In this document: positions 19,601-28,117 of the stretch, in pieces
How the letters are laid out: the number at the start of each line of letters is the position of its first letter
Position numbering within the stretch: the first letter of the stretch is position 1
From: Planctomycetaceae bacterium
GTDB lineage: Bacteria; Planctomycetota; Planctomycetia; Pirellulales; Pirellulaceae
Length of the DNA: 64,000 nucleotides
Reading direction: 5' to 3'
Assembly (NCBI GenBank): GCA_016794985.1
Contig: JAEUIQ010000027.1
Span: 1-64,000, forward strand
Program-made: the position numbers and the translations under genes
Notes under the pieces: generated by a model
The model's database searches: none
What the model was told of the DNA's origin: nothing
What the model saw: the letters and a program-made list of their open reading frames with translations, nothing else

Positions 19601-21352
19601 TTACTAAGTCACGAAGAAGATGCCAAAGATCAGAATTTGCCTCTGTTGATTTGGTACGCGGTCGAACCATTGGTGGCGATTGATCCTGATCGGGCTATTG
19701 GATTGGCAACCAAGAGCAAGATTCCGAAAATAAGAGAATTCATTATCCGCCGCGCCGCTGCGGACCCTGACTCGCTCAATAGTCTGATTACGATCGCGTC
19801 GAAGTTTGATCACGAAGGCCAGGGTTTGGTGCTGACCCAAATACAAAAGTCTCTCGAAGGACGCGTCAATGTGGCAATGCCGCCGGCCTGGGAAGCGGCC
19901 TATCCAATCTTCACCGCCTCAAAATCGGAATCGGTTAGAGAACTCGCATTGCGATTGGGTGTTCAGTTTGGCGATCAGCGTGTTTTCCCGAACTTGCGGA
20001 CGATTTTGGCGGACGCAACTGCACCCATTGCTAATCGTAAATTGGCTTTGGAAGTTTTGTTGGCGGGTCGCGACACGGCCGCCGAGCCGGCACTTTATGC
20101 TGCTTTGGCAGAACCCGAGTTGCAAGGACCCGCGGTTCGCGGTCTGGCCGCTTCTGCCAATCCACAAACGGCCACCGAGTTGTTAAAGCGATACGATTCC
20201 TTTTCGGCTTCCGTGAAATCCGATGTAATTTCAACCTTGGTGGCACGAGCGACTTTTGTACGGCCATTATTGGACGCTGTGGAAGCCAAATCCATTCCGA
20301 CGACCGACTTGCACGCCTACCACGTGCGACAAATCCAAGCTTTGGGAGATGCCGAGCTCATTAAAAGATTGGAAGCCTCGTGGGGAACGATTGGCCGTTC
20401 TTCAGAGAACGAACTACAAGCCATCGCACGTTACAAGGAGTTGCTGAAGCCAGAATTATTGCAAGCCGCGGACAAGAGTCATGGTCGAGCGATTTTTCAA
20501 AAGGCCTGCGCTTCTTGTCATCAACTGTTTGGAGCTGGTGAAAAAGTCGGTCCGGATTTGACTGGATCCAACCGAGCCAACTTGGAATACGTATTGGAAA
20601 ATATCTTGGCGCCGAGTTCCGTTGTCGGAAAAGACTACCAAATGACCTTGCTTCAGTTGGTGGACGGGCGAGTTGTCTCTGGTCTGATTACCCAAGAGAC
20701 CGACAGTGCCGTGACGCTCCGCACAATCAACGATACGGTCGTCGTTGCCAAAGACGATATTGAGGAACGACAGTTGTCGGAGTTGTCGTTGATGCCGACT
20801 GGCTTGATCGACAATTTAAGTATCGAAGAATTTGGGGACTTGGTGGCATATCTGGCCAGTCCGAATCAGGTTGACATTCGTGGCCGCAAAGCGCCCTTTG
20901 ATGCGACGGGCAAAGTTCCCGGTGCCTTCGAAGGAGAAAAGCTGAAACTGATCGAGAAGACCGCCGGAAATGCCAGTAGCCAGGACATGCGTGGCTTCAA
21001 TGCGGATCGCTGGAGTGGAAATGACCATTTATGGTGGACCGGGGGAAAACCGTCCGATCGTTTGGCAGTCGAGATCGAAGTAATGGAGGCCGGAAACTAC
21101 GAAATCTCGATTTCGTTGACCAAAGCTATCGATTATGGCATTGTGCAAATGTACTGGGATGATCAAAAAGCGGGCGATTCGATTGATTGCTTCCATCCAA
21201 ACCAAGTGGTCAACACGGGCATGCTGAGCCTGGGAACGCACGCGATGACGGCTGGTAAACACAAACTTACAATGGAAATCACGGGAGCCAATCCGCAAGC
21301 CGTGAAGTCGCATATGGTGGGCTTGGATTTTGTATTGTTAGAAAAAAAATAG
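16622..21352 (+). CDS. Secreted FG-GAP / membrane-bound dehydrogenase / HEAT / PVC-type cytochrome c protein
   Basis: A 1576-residue exported protein. The chosen ATG at 16622 has GAGG nine bases upstream; ATGs at 16613 and 16652 are alternatives, all leading into a signal ending near SAFA. Residues ~60-440 hold about seven FG-GAP/VCBS repeats with calcium-type loops ([54 protein letters not shown]). A dehydrogenase-type propeller follows (~475-850, starting [21 protein letters not shown]), then HEAT-like helices (~860-1270). A single heme c site CASCH lies near residue 1296 in the PVC heme-binding domain. The last ~140 residues form a beta-sandwich that may bind carbohydrate. It is related in design to the gene at 10364, but the ThuA domain is replaced by FG-GAP repeats. 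Probably a periplasmic or surface oxidase; the substrate is unknown. Confidence 0.88.
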   Translation: MPRLTDFFNPMAPTNLCARVAGHPFGRGISALAIGFVSFVAASAFASEDLDSSAHVNGSNAERIVRTFSRQAVTGTYFSEGAAVGDLNNDGVQDVVYGPYWFAGPDYKSATEIYPPVAQNMNGYADHFFAWTRDFNGDGWVDVLTVGFPGTPAFVYENPGADANTHWKKHQVMDWVSNESPQFKDLTGDGNPELVFTRDGMYGFAKPVPQSFEAWEFVPISDSVATKTFGHGLGIGDINGDGRNDLITKDGWFEQPENWEIGQRWPFVPFLFSGPGGAEMYAYDVDGDGKNDVITSLAAHEYGLVWWQQLDAVNGQPQFKQHVIMGSVPSQNEFGIYFSELHSLALQDMDGDGLKDIVTGKTFWSHHRQSPGWDAGAVVYWFRLTRTAEGVKWIPYLADDAAGIGRQIVINDVDGNGQLDIVTGGMLGCHVLTQTVRKASELEYQIAQPKPRRPLTEDLSGTEAAAAMTVPQGFQVQLAAAEPDVHQPVAMAFDDRGRLWVAEAYTYPIRAKEAAGLDRIIILEDTNLDGKFDKRKQFAEGLNLVSGLEVGFGGVWVGAAPYLMFIPDGNGDDVPDGEPEVLLDGFGYQDTHETLNTFNWGPDGWLYGCHGVFTHSRVGKPGTPNDARTPMNAAVWRYHPTRHEFEIFAEGTSNPWGVDFNDHGQAFITACVIPHLYHVIQGGRYIRQAGNHFNPHTYEDIKTIADHAHYAGAIQDHAWWGNEPPLKDDTSDAGGGHAHCGAMIYLGDNWPDRFRDTIFFNNIHGNRVNADRLARIGSGYVGRHSDDLMLANDRWFRGINLRAAHDGTVYLIDWYDRNACHRTNPEIWDRTNGRVYNISYGIPQRRTVNLRALSDVELAEMAWNKNEWYVRQSRRVLQERAATSRIDKTAVRATIENLLASADDTRVLRGMWLGHVLRLLENSDLVRLASHSSGYVQGWSIQLACEHGQVEADMLSKLQQLASRASGDPIVRLYVASALQRLDASQRWDILEGLLSHEEDAKDQNLPLLIWYAVEPLVAIDPDRAIGLATKSKIPKIREFIIRRAAADPDSLNSLITIASKFDHEGQGLVLTQIQKSLEGRVNVAMPPAWEAAYPIFTASKSESVRELALRLGVQFGDQRVFPNLRTILADATAPIANRKLALEVLLAGRDTAAEPALYAALAEPELQGPAVRGLAASANPQTATELLKRYDSFSASVKSDVISTLVARATFVRPLLDAVEAKSIPTTDLHAYHVRQIQALGDAELIKRLEASWGTIGRSSENELQAIARYKELLKPELLQAADKSHGRAIFQKACASCHQLFGAGEKVGPDLTGSNRANLEYVLENILAPSSVVGKDYQMTLLQLVDGRVVSGLITQETDSAVTLRTINDTVVVAKDDIEERQLSELSLMPTGLIDNLSIEEFGDLVAYLASPNQVDIRGRKAPFDATGKVPGAFEGEKLKLIEKTAGNASSQDMRGFNADRWSGNDHLWWTGGKPSDRLAVEIEVMEAGNYEISISLTKAIDYGIVQMYWDDQKAGDSIDCFHPNQVVNTGMLSLGTHAMTAGKHKLTMEITGANPQAVKSHMVGLDFVLLEKK

Positions 21353-21375
21353 AATTCACATCGGGAACGTCATTC

Positions 21376-22287
21376 ATGAAATCTCAAATCCGAAAACCAA
21401 AGTGGCGTAAGTTCGCCTTGCTGCTGCTGGGTATCTCGCTATTGCAATTTCCTGTGATTGCTCCAGCTCAACAAACTGGAATTGCAAGACGGTTCTTCGC
21501 CGCCGATTACGAGAAAAAGTTGGCAGCAATTGTTGAAGCCGACAACTCGTTGTCATGGCAGATTCCAATTCGTGATATTCACGATGCCCAAAAACTACCC
21601 GCTGGTGGCTGGTTATTGCAAACGAGTTTCTTTGAAGTTGTGGAGCTTGACACGCAAGGAAACGAAGTTTGGCGGTATGATGCGGGCCAGACCGACTCGG
21701 GAGCGCGCGTCGAGATTCACGCTTTTCGGCGTTTGCCGGACGGTCTGACGATGATTGCCGAAAGCGGGACAAGCCGCATCTTGCTGGTCGATCGAGAGAA
21801 GAAAGTGGTCAAATCTATTCCATTGAAAGTGGAGAAGGCCGATCCGCACCGTGATACTCGGTTGGTGCGTCCCACGCCAACGGGAACATTTCTTGTCGCT
21901 CACGAGTCACAGCGAATGGTGCGCGAGTATGCGCGGGATGGCGCGGTCGTTTGGGAATTCGAAGTAGGGAGCCAACTTTACTCGGCTGTCCGTCTGGAAA
22001 ACGGTAACACACTGATTGGTACTGGTGATGGCAACCGAGTACTCGAAGTCAGCCCCACGAAAGAGATAGTTTGGGAACTGAAGTCCGAAGAGATTCCTGG
22101 AGTGAAACTCGGGTGGATCACGATGGTTGATCGATTGGCGAATGGAAACACTTGGATCGTCAATTGTCACGCGGGGCCGGATCAACCTCAGTTATTAGAG
22201 GTTAGCCCGGACAAAAAGGTCGTGTGGTCATTTCACGACTTCAAACGATTCGGAAACTCTTTACCGGTCGCATTTCCGTTAGAGTGA
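21376..22287 (+). CDS. Secreted beta-propeller protein (PQQ-like/arylsulfotransferase-like repeats)
   Basis: A 303-residue exported protein with a signal peptide (Lys/Arg-rich start, hydrophobic core, ending near APAQQ at ~33). The mature part consists of repeated four-strand blades with Trp-containing turns: NEVWRYDAGQ, GAVVWEFEVG, KEIVWELKSEE, KKVVWSFHD. Repeated LxNGNT motifs (RLENGNTLIG, RLANGNTWIV) are common in planctomycete PQQ-like or arylsulfotransferase-like propellers. No catalytic residues can be named. It starts 23 bases after the giant heme gene and is probably co-transcribed, so it may be an accessory or binding protein for the same process. Confidence 0.75.
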   Translation: MKSQIRKPKWRKFALLLLGISLLQFPVIAPAQQTGIARRFFAADYEKKLAAIVEADNSLSWQIPIRDIHDAQKLPAGGWLLQTSFFEVVELDTQGNEVWRYDAGQTDSGARVEIHAFRRLPDGLTMIAESGTSRILLVDREKKVVKSIPLKVEKADPHRDTRLVRPTPTGTFLVAHESQRMVREYARDGAVVWEFEVGSQLYSAVRLENGNTLIGTGDGNRVLEVSPTKEIVWELKSEEIPGVKLGWITMVDRLANGNTWIVNCHAGPDQPQLLEVSPDKKVVWSFHDFKRFGNSLPVAFPLE

Positions 22288-22313
22288 TTGGCGGTTCACG
22301 GAATTGGCGAGTC

Positions 22314-23726
22314 CTAAGGCAGCTTCAACCCCAGCAGATCGCGCGCGTTCTCGAAACAGATCCCAGTGATCAGCGGCTGGAGCAATTCGTCATCGTCCGG
22401 CAATTCTCCTTGGACAACGTCGTGCCCAATGAGCTGACACAACAGTCGTCGAAAGTACTCGTGGCGCGGAAATGACAATAAGGAGCGAGAGTCGGTCAAC
22501 ATGCCAACGAAGCGTGAAAGCAGCCCCAAGTTACTCAGAGCGTTCAATTGCCAAGTCATGCCTTCTTTTTGGTCCAGGAACCACCACCCGCTTCCCCATT
22601 GGAGCTTACCGGCAATCGACCCATCTTGAAAATTTCCTAATGCGGTAGCGATGGCGTAGTTATCCGCCGGATTCAAGTTGTACACGATTGTTTTCGGTAG
22701 CGTACCGCGATGATCCAGGTCGTTGAGAAACTCGCATAGTCGATCGACTTGCGGCCAGTCGCCAATACTATCACAACCGATGTCTGCTCCAACTAGTTCG
22801 CGGAGGCGTTGGTTGTTGTTTCGGCGTGCCCCCAAATGAAGCTGCTTGGTCCAACCTTTTTCGAAGTCCCATTCGGCGAACTGGCGCATCAAGAAGCCTC
22901 CGAAACGATCCGCGAGTATTCCGTCGATGAGGTTAGATTTCGGAGAAAGCAATTTTTCGACCACCTGCGTGGCCTCGGCTTCGGTTCCGTCCACAGCAAA
23001 GCACTGGTTCAAACCATGATCCGATAAGCGGCACCCCAGCCGATGGAATTCGTCATGACGTTGGCGGAGCGCAGCCAACAAGTTTGTCAAATTACGAACT
23101 TCGATATTCGCTGTTTGGGACAAGCGTTGCACCCACGCACGCCACCGATCGGGCTGTTGAACCGCAAAAGCGACGTCAGGCCGAAAGGTTGGATACATCC
23201 GAAACGGAAGAGCCGAGTTGGAAACCAGCTGCCGATGGTAAGGCAAGTCATCAGCCGGATCATCCGTGGTGCAGAGCACCTTGACATTGAATTTCTGCAA
23301 AATGGCCTGCGGGCGAAGGTCCGATTCTTGCAAACGTTGATTGGCTTGTTCCCAAATCGCTGCGGCAGTGGATTCATTCAAAGGTTGGCGAATGTTGAAG
23401 TATCGCTGGAGTTCCAAATGAGTCCAATGATAGAGCGGGTTGCGCAGCGTTTGGGGAACGGTTCTGGCCCAGGCTTGAAATTTTTCGTAAGGAGTCGCAG
23501 CGCCGGTACAGTGCGACTCAGGAACACCGGCCGCCCGCATGGCTCGCCATTTGTAATGATCTCCAGCCAACCAGACTTCATACAAATTGGAAAACGGGCG
23601 ATTCTCCGCAATCACGTCCGGTGGTAAGTGGCTGTGGTAGTCAATAATGGGTAGGGTTTTTGCAACTCCGTACCAACGTTTGGCCACTTCATTGTGCAAC
23701 AAAAAATCTTCGGTTAACCAGCTCAT
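22314..23726 (-). CDS. uxaC: Glucuronate isomerase
   Basis: Uronate isomerase, which converts D-glucuronate to D-fructuronate (and galacturonate to tagaturonate) in the hexuronate catabolic route, cytoplasmic. The 470-residue length matches the family. The metal/active-site motif DYHSHL is at residues 29-34, near the N-terminus as expected for this amidohydrolase-superfamily enzyme. Other family stretches are NPLYHWTHLELQRYF (~96-110), a CTTDDPADDL segment (~172-181), the HLGARRNNN segment of the long central part (~296-304) and SRFVGMLTDSRSLLSFPRHEYFRR in pieces near the C-terminus. The start codon at 23726 is supported by WLTEDFLL, the canonical first segment. It is convergent with the propeller gene; no other uxa/uxu genes are in view. 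Confidence 0.95.
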   Translation of the reverse strand: MSWLTEDFLLHNEVAKRWYGVAKTLPIIDYHSHLPPDVIAENRPFSNLYEVWLAGDHYKWRAMRAAGVPESHCTGAATPYEKFQAWARTVPQTLRNPLYHWTHLELQRYFNIRQPLNESTAAAIWEQANQRLQESDLRPQAILQKFNVKVLCTTDDPADDLPYHRQLVSNSALPFRMYPTFRPDVAFAVQQPDRWRAWVQRLSQTANIEVRNLTNLLAALRQRHDEFHRLGCRLSDHGLNQCFAVDGTEAEATQVVEKLLSPKSNLIDGILADRFGGFLMRQFAEWDFEKGWTKQLHLGARRNNNQRLRELVGADIGCDSIGDWPQVDRLCEFLNDLDHRGTLPKTIVYNLNPADNYAIATALGNFQDGSIAGKLQWGSGWWFLDQKEGMTWQLNALSNLGLLSRFVGMLTDSRSLLSFPRHEYFRRLLCQLIGHDVVQGELPDDDELLQPLITGICFENARDLLGLKLP

Positions 23727-23733
23727 ACTTGTC

Positions 23734-23996
23734 CTACTGTTTGGGAATCTCGTCCACGATTCGCACTTGCAGATGCGACGCCACCGCGTGGATACGTTCG
23801 GTCCATTGGTGCGCTATCCTTGCTGAGTTAAATCATAGCCCATCTTGCTAGCATATTCTATCGTTTGAGCGGAACGCGGTTTGGCGCTGATGGCGCTAGC
23901 CCATTCAAACTGTGGCTCGCAGTTGTTCTGCCACTTCGCTCGTTTCAAGACTCGATTCTTTGCGTCTTCTAGATTCGGATTGACGCGATGATCCAT
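23734..23996 (-). pseudogene. Possible small gene interrupted by a frameshift
   Basis: From an ATG at 23996 a 60-residue frame ends at a TAG in the ~23820 region with the tail MGYDLTQQG. Directly at that point another frame (a -1 shift) continues as RIAHQWTERIHAVASHL... to a TAG at 23734-23736. Both halves read like protein (a WQNNCEPQFEWA segment, amphipathic helix in the second half) and together would make ~87 residues, whereas neither has a separate start with a Shine-Dalgarno site. I do not recognise the family. It could be a decayed gene, a sequencing error, or chance. The stop lies 7 bases before the start of uxaC, so it would be the first gene of a uxaC operon. Confidence 0.3.
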
Positions 23997-24146
23997 TATT
24001 TTGTAAAAGGCGCGATGATTTGCTCAAGAAATGGGAGTCGGCTGCCGGGGGAGAAGCCCTCCGGGACAAGAAAGATTCCGCCTGCCTACCTCACGAGCGA
24101 AGTTTGCCAACAAGCCTAGAAACCATTTCCAGATGAGACCAACGGG

Positions 24147-26669
24147 ATGGCCGTGTCCGAGACTTCTGTCAAACCCAGCCTCGTGGGACGCTTGACTCGC
24201 GTCTTGTTTGGGCGTCCGTTGATCTTGGCGGTTGGTCTCTTGACTTTGGGCGGCATAATCGGGTCCGTGGCCTATTTTTCTCGTGGTGAAAAACAAGCGA
24301 CTCCCGAAGAATTGATTGAGGCATCGTTCAAACATTTGGAACTCGCAGAATTCGAGCAAGCACGACAAACTGCGGAAAAGCTGGCGAAGACCAAAACACT
24401 TGCAGCAGATCAGCGTGGCATCTTGGCCTACTTGTTGGGCCTGACTCTCGTTCGGTTGGAATGTGAACAAGAACGCCGCCCCGACCGCCGGGCCGGGTTG
24501 TACATGGTTGCCGCTCGGTATTTTGAAGAAGCCAGTCTGCAAGGCGTACCAACTGAATATCAAGCGGACGTCGACTACTGGAATGGTCGCAGCTTGGTTT
24601 TGGCACAACAGGCATCAATTGCTCGCGGGCCTTTAGAACGCGCCTTGAATTCGAATCCGCAACATCGACGTGAAATCTTGATGTGGCTCGGGGAAGCTTA
24701 TCTGCATGACCCTAAACTGCCGAGAGACAAGGGCATTGGGTATCTTGATCAGCTGCTGCAGGAGCCGGAACTTGCGACCGGGGACCGGCACCAAGCGATG
24801 GGACTAAAAGCGCAAATGTTGTTATTGGATGCACAGCTGGAGCCGGCGATTCAAATTCTGCAGTCACTTCCCGACGATGCGATTTCCAAAACTTCCGTTC
24901 AATTGGCCTTGGGTCGTTACTACTTGAATCAAGCCAAAGCCAAAGAAGAACTCCGCGCGGACGCCGCGGAGATCCAGCAAGCCTACTCCGATGCGGTCGA
25001 CGCGTTGTCAATCGCACGCTCGAAATTATTGGACGAGGATCGAGACCGCGGTCGTGTTTTGTTTCTCCTGGCGACCGCGCAAAACGGAGCTGGCCTTAAG
25101 TCAGAATCATTTGAGAACTTTACTTATGTGAGACGTCACTATTTTGATGATTCGATCGGCATCGCAGCCGGTTTCCATGAAGCACAAAGTCAATTGGAGA
25201 AAGACGATTTTGCCGGAGCTTTTCGTCTATTCAGTTCTCTCTTGCGTGAAACCGTTCGGCCCAATCATCAAAGCGATAACGAATGGCTGAATCAAGAATC
25301 GCTGACAAAATTGGTGGAGACCGCGATCGATCGTTACGTGGAGGTGGGTGATTGCGCGACAGCGGTTCAATTGGCCGACGAGTTCCATGCAGTATCGGCC
25401 AATCGAAACCCACCGATTCCCTTGGGTAATGCGGCTCGCATGCGTGTCAAAGCGTTACAGAAGTGGGTTTCGGTGCTGGAGACTCGTTTGGCACAGGTCC
25501 CATACAACGAGCGGGCAGAGATCGAGCAAGATCTGCAGGACAAGTACAGCGACTACGCTCATTCACTGTATTCGTTGGCGGTCAATCGTTACGCCTCGGA
25601 TCAATATACCGGCAATCTCTACTTGGCCGGTGAGTTTTTCTATTTGGCAAAAGATTACCATCGCGCGATCTTGGCCTTGCAGCAATACTTGGAATCAAAC
25701 GATCTGAAGTTCGCCGCCCAAGCGCGAATGAGAATTGGACAAAGTCAACTTGCCCAGCGGCAATATCCGGTAGCCGCCGAGACGTTAGAGAATTGTTGGA
25801 CTCTATTTCCCAATGACCCGATCATTTATCAAGCTCGCCTGCAGGCTGCCGATTGCTATCTGGAACTGGGCAAGCCAGAATTGGCGGAAGAAATTCTGCG
25901 TGGCAATCTGGACAACGACAAACTAACCCCCAGTTCTCAAGAGTGGATCGACTCTTTATACGCCTTAGGAACATTGTACTTTGGCCAAGGAAAGCTCCTT
26001 GAATCGCGTAGCAACTTGGCCGCCTCAGAAACGAATGCCAACGCCTCAGAGGATCCTGTCGCTCTCATGGAACAGGCAGGCGTCAACTATTCACAAGCAA
26101 TTAATCGGCTGAGTGAAGCCTTCCAACGGGCGCCAGACTCCCGTTTGGCTCTGGAAGGATTGTATTGTTTGGCTGAATCCTATCGCCGTCGAAATCGATG
26201 GCACGAGATGCAAAGCCAGTTGACAACCATCTCCTCCCAACGAGTCAAAATCGGTGAGACGGTTCGACGCGATGACGAACGAGCGATCGAGCTCTTGGGG
26301 CAATTGGAAGAAAAACTACAAGAAGTCCGTGAACAACAACCGCTGGATTCGATTCAAGAACGGTTGCTCCGCAACAGCTACTTTGTACGTGGCCAATTGT
26401 ACTATCGCCTTGGACAATTTGAAAACTCCATCCAAATGTATCGCACGGTGAGCAATATGGTGATCCACGAACCGGAAGTGTTGGAGGCCTATGTTCAAAT
26501 TGCCAGTTGCTATCGACGCTTGAACCAAAACGAAGATGCGGTGCGTGTTGTCAATCAAGCTAAAATACTGCTCCGAGATCGAATTCCAGCCAACGCCGAT
26601 TTCGAGGCCACTACCCGCTTTCCTCGGGAACGATGGATTTTGATGTTGGATTGGCTAGCCACCATTTAA
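24147..26669 (+). CDS. Membrane-anchored TPR-repeat protein
   Basis: An 840-residue protein with a short cytoplasmic N-terminus, one membrane helix at ~24-45 and a long helical-repeat ectodomain. Repeated Ala/Leu/Tyr-spaced 34-residue-like units occur through the protein, for example EASFKHLELAEFEQARQTAEK, the LAGEFFYLAKDYHRAILALQQY unit around residue 495 and the FVRGQLYYRLGQFENSIQMYR unit near 750 (quoted as unit starts). TPR arrays mediate protein-protein contacts, so this is probably a scaffold in the periplasm. It precedes the FlgN-like/histidine-kinase/NtrC trio in the same direction with an 80-base gap, which might place it in the same unit, but no flagellar motif is visible. The ATG at 24147 is the first start giving the membrane anchor. 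Confidence 0.75.
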   Translation: MAVSETSVKPSLVGRLTRVLFGRPLILAVGLLTLGGIIGSVAYFSRGEKQATPEELIEASFKHLELAEFEQARQTAEKLAKTKTLAADQRGILAYLLGLTLVRLECEQERRPDRRAGLYMVAARYFEEASLQGVPTEYQADVDYWNGRSLVLAQQASIARGPLERALNSNPQHRREILMWLGEAYLHDPKLPRDKGIGYLDQLLQEPELATGDRHQAMGLKAQMLLLDAQLEPAIQILQSLPDDAISKTSVQLALGRYYLNQAKAKEELRADAAEIQQAYSDAVDALSIARSKLLDEDRDRGRVLFLLATAQNGAGLKSESFENFTYVRRHYFDDSIGIAAGFHEAQSQLEKDDFAGAFRLFSSLLRETVRPNHQSDNEWLNQESLTKLVETAIDRYVEVGDCATAVQLADEFHAVSANRNPPIPLGNAARMRVKALQKWVSVLETRLAQVPYNERAEIEQDLQDKYSDYAHSLYSLAVNRYASDQYTGNLYLAGEFFYLAKDYHRAILALQQYLESNDLKFAAQARMRIGQSQLAQRQYPVAAETLENCWTLFPNDPIIYQARLQAADCYLELGKPELAEEILRGNLDNDKLTPSSQEWIDSLYALGTLYFGQGKLLESRSNLAASETNANASEDPVALMEQAGVNYSQAINRLSEAFQRAPDSRLALEGLYCLAESYRRRNRWHEMQSQLTTISSQRVKIGETVRRDDERAIELLGQLEEKLQEVREQQPLDSIQERLLRNSYFVRGQLYYRLGQFENSIQMYRTVSNMVIHEPEVLEAYVQIASCYRRLNQNEDAVRVVNQAKILLRDRIPANADFEATTRFPRERWILMLDWLATI

Positions 26670-26680
26670 GATTGATCAAA

Positions 26681-26749
26681 ATGAATAAAGTCCTCGTTAT
26701 CCTGGCGACATTGACCATCGCTCCCGCCGTTCTCGGGAGGGCTGTCTGA
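26681..26749 (+). CDS. 22-residue hydrophobic micro-ORF overlapping the FlgN-like start
   Basis: ATG at 26681 opens a 22-codon frame reading MNKVLVILATLTIAPAVLGR plus Ala-Val and ends in a TGA whose last A is the first base of the next ATG (TGATG). The product resembles a bare signal peptide or membrane helix. A GGGAGG inside its coding sequence, 8 bases before 26749, serves the next gene, so translation coupling is plausible. It might be a leader peptide or the remnant of a small secreted gene; it could also be chance. Confidence 0.35.
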   Translation: MNKVLVILATLTIAPAVLGRAV

Positions 26750-27249
26750 TGAATCCCTTCCCGAACGACCGCAATTCCAGTGACGAAGCGGAAGTTGACT
26801 TGACTACCGAGCGACTTGCTCACTTGGTCCACCAAAAGTCTATTCTGGTGCGAGAGCTTCATAAACTCGTCAGCAAACAACAAACCATGATTCGCAACCA
26901 AGAAGTCGACTTGATTCCGTTGCTGGCGGTTAAACAGCGAGTCTTGGAAACATTGAACGAAGTCGATCGAGCCATGGATCCATTTCGCCAGCAGGATCCG
27001 GATCGCCGAATCTGGAAGTCCACCGAAGTCCGCAATGCCTGCCGGGATGAAGCGGATCAGTGCGAATCTCTTTTTCGCCAAGTCTTGCTGATTGAGAACG
27101 ACTGCTCGATGGTCTTGCAGCAGCAACAACAAAAGACCAGAGAACAACTGCAAGGCGCCGTGGCTGCTGGGCAAGTCAGCCGCGCTTATCAACAAAACCA
27201 GACGTCGGGCACTTCCCAACATCGCTTGGATCTTGTTTCGGAAGGATAA
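26749..27249 (+). CDS. FlgN-like protein (flagellar export chaperone candidate)
   Basis: A 166-residue, cytoplasmic, highly helical protein. Residues ~20-75 show the FlgN-type pattern: a long helix with LAHLVHQKSILVRELHK, then QQTMIRNQEVDLIPLLAVKQRV, in which the Leu/Gln-rich helix and the LLAVKQ segment resemble FlgN family members that chaperone hook-filament junction proteins. The C-terminus (QQQQQKTREQ onward) is Gln/Ser-rich and lacks clear features. GGGAGG is 8 bases upstream of the ATG. The histidine kinase starts 4 bases after its stop and an NtrC-type regulator follows, an order consistent with a flagellar two-component system. The assignment is by pattern only; a generic coiled-coil protein is the alternative. 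Confidence 0.5.
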   Translation: MNPFPNDRNSSDEAEVDLTTERLAHLVHQKSILVRELHKLVSKQQTMIRNQEVDLIPLLAVKQRVLETLNEVDRAMDPFRQQDPDRRIWKSTEVRNACRDEADQCESLFRQVLLIENDCSMVLQQQQQKTREQLQGAVAAGQVSRAYQQNQTSGTSQHRLDLVSEG

Positions 27250-27253
27250 CCCT

Positions 27254-28117
27254 ATGACAGATTTGACGGAAGAATTAACGCTTGAATCCGTGCTTGAGAT
27301 CTGGCAATCAACGACCGCTCGACTCGAACAGACCCACCTGACGCTCCAGGCCGAAGTGCGACGCCTGACCGCCGAGTTGGAAGAGAAGAACCGCCAGTTG
27401 GCCAAAAAGAATCGTTTGGCTGACTTGGGTCAGATGGCAGGGCATGTCGCGCATGAAGTTCGCAACCATCTGGTTCCGTTAACGCTTTACCTCAGTCTCT
27501 TGCGGCGACAGCAGACCGCAAGCTCTTCGGCATCTACGTCAGGTTTCACCAGCCTTCAACTCTTGGACAAGATTGACACGAATCTAAATTCCATGCGAAC
27601 GATGGTACACGATTTGTTGAACTTTACCGCCAATCGTCAACCACAATGGACGACCTTTCACTTAGGTGGATTGATCGACGAGTTGATGGATGAGATACGG
27701 TCCCAGTGTTCGGCGCATGGAATTCGACTATCGTCCCAGGTCGCGCCACAGGTCACTTTGTCGGCCGATATCGACATGGTTCGCAGCGCTATCCGCAATC
27801 TGTTATTGAACGCCGTCGATGCGTTGGCTGATGGCGGTACTTTGACGGTGGACGCTCAACGGGACGGACAGGCTCTGCGAATTGATGTCGTTGACGACGG
27901 CCCGGGGATTCCGCCGGAACTCCAAGCTCGATTGTTTGATCCGTTCTTCACCACAAAAGCCACTGGAACTGGCTTGGGACTGTCGATCGTCGAGAGAATA
28001 ATGGAGAGTCACGCTGGAGTTGTTCGGGTCCAAACACGGGTCCCACAAGGAACTTGCTTTTCACTGTACTTTCCGTTGATTGCACTCCCTCACCTTTCGG
28101 AAGGAACTCGGTCGTGA
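27254..28117 (+). CDS. Sensor histidine kinase, FlrB/AtoS-type
   Basis: A 287-residue cytoplasmic histidine kinase with no membrane segment. A coiled coil (residues ~22-58) is followed by the phosphoacceptor H-box GHVAHEVRNHL (H67), a dimerisation helix, and the ATPase domain with N-box (NLLLNAVDAL), G1 DDGPGIPPE from ~214 and G2 GTGLGLSIV near 240. Lack of a sensor domain plus the NtrC partner resembles soluble flagellar kinases such as FlrB/FleS. The ATG at 27254 lies 4 bases after the FlgN-like stop. The kinase stop overlaps the GTG start of the response regulator by 4 bases (GTGA), so the two are translated together. Confidence 0.88.
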   Translation: MTDLTEELTLESVLEIWQSTTARLEQTHLTLQAEVRRLTAELEEKNRQLAKKNRLADLGQMAGHVAHEVRNHLVPLTLYLSLLRRQQTASSSASTSGFTSLQLLDKIDTNLNSMRTMVHDLLNFTANRQPQWTTFHLGGLIDELMDEIRSQCSAHGIRLSSQVAPQVTLSADIDMVRSAIRNLLLNAVDALADGGTLTVDAQRDGQALRIDVVDDGPGIPPELQARLFDPFFTTKATGTGLGLSIVERIMESHAGVVRVQTRVPQGTCFSLYFPLIALPHLSEGTRS

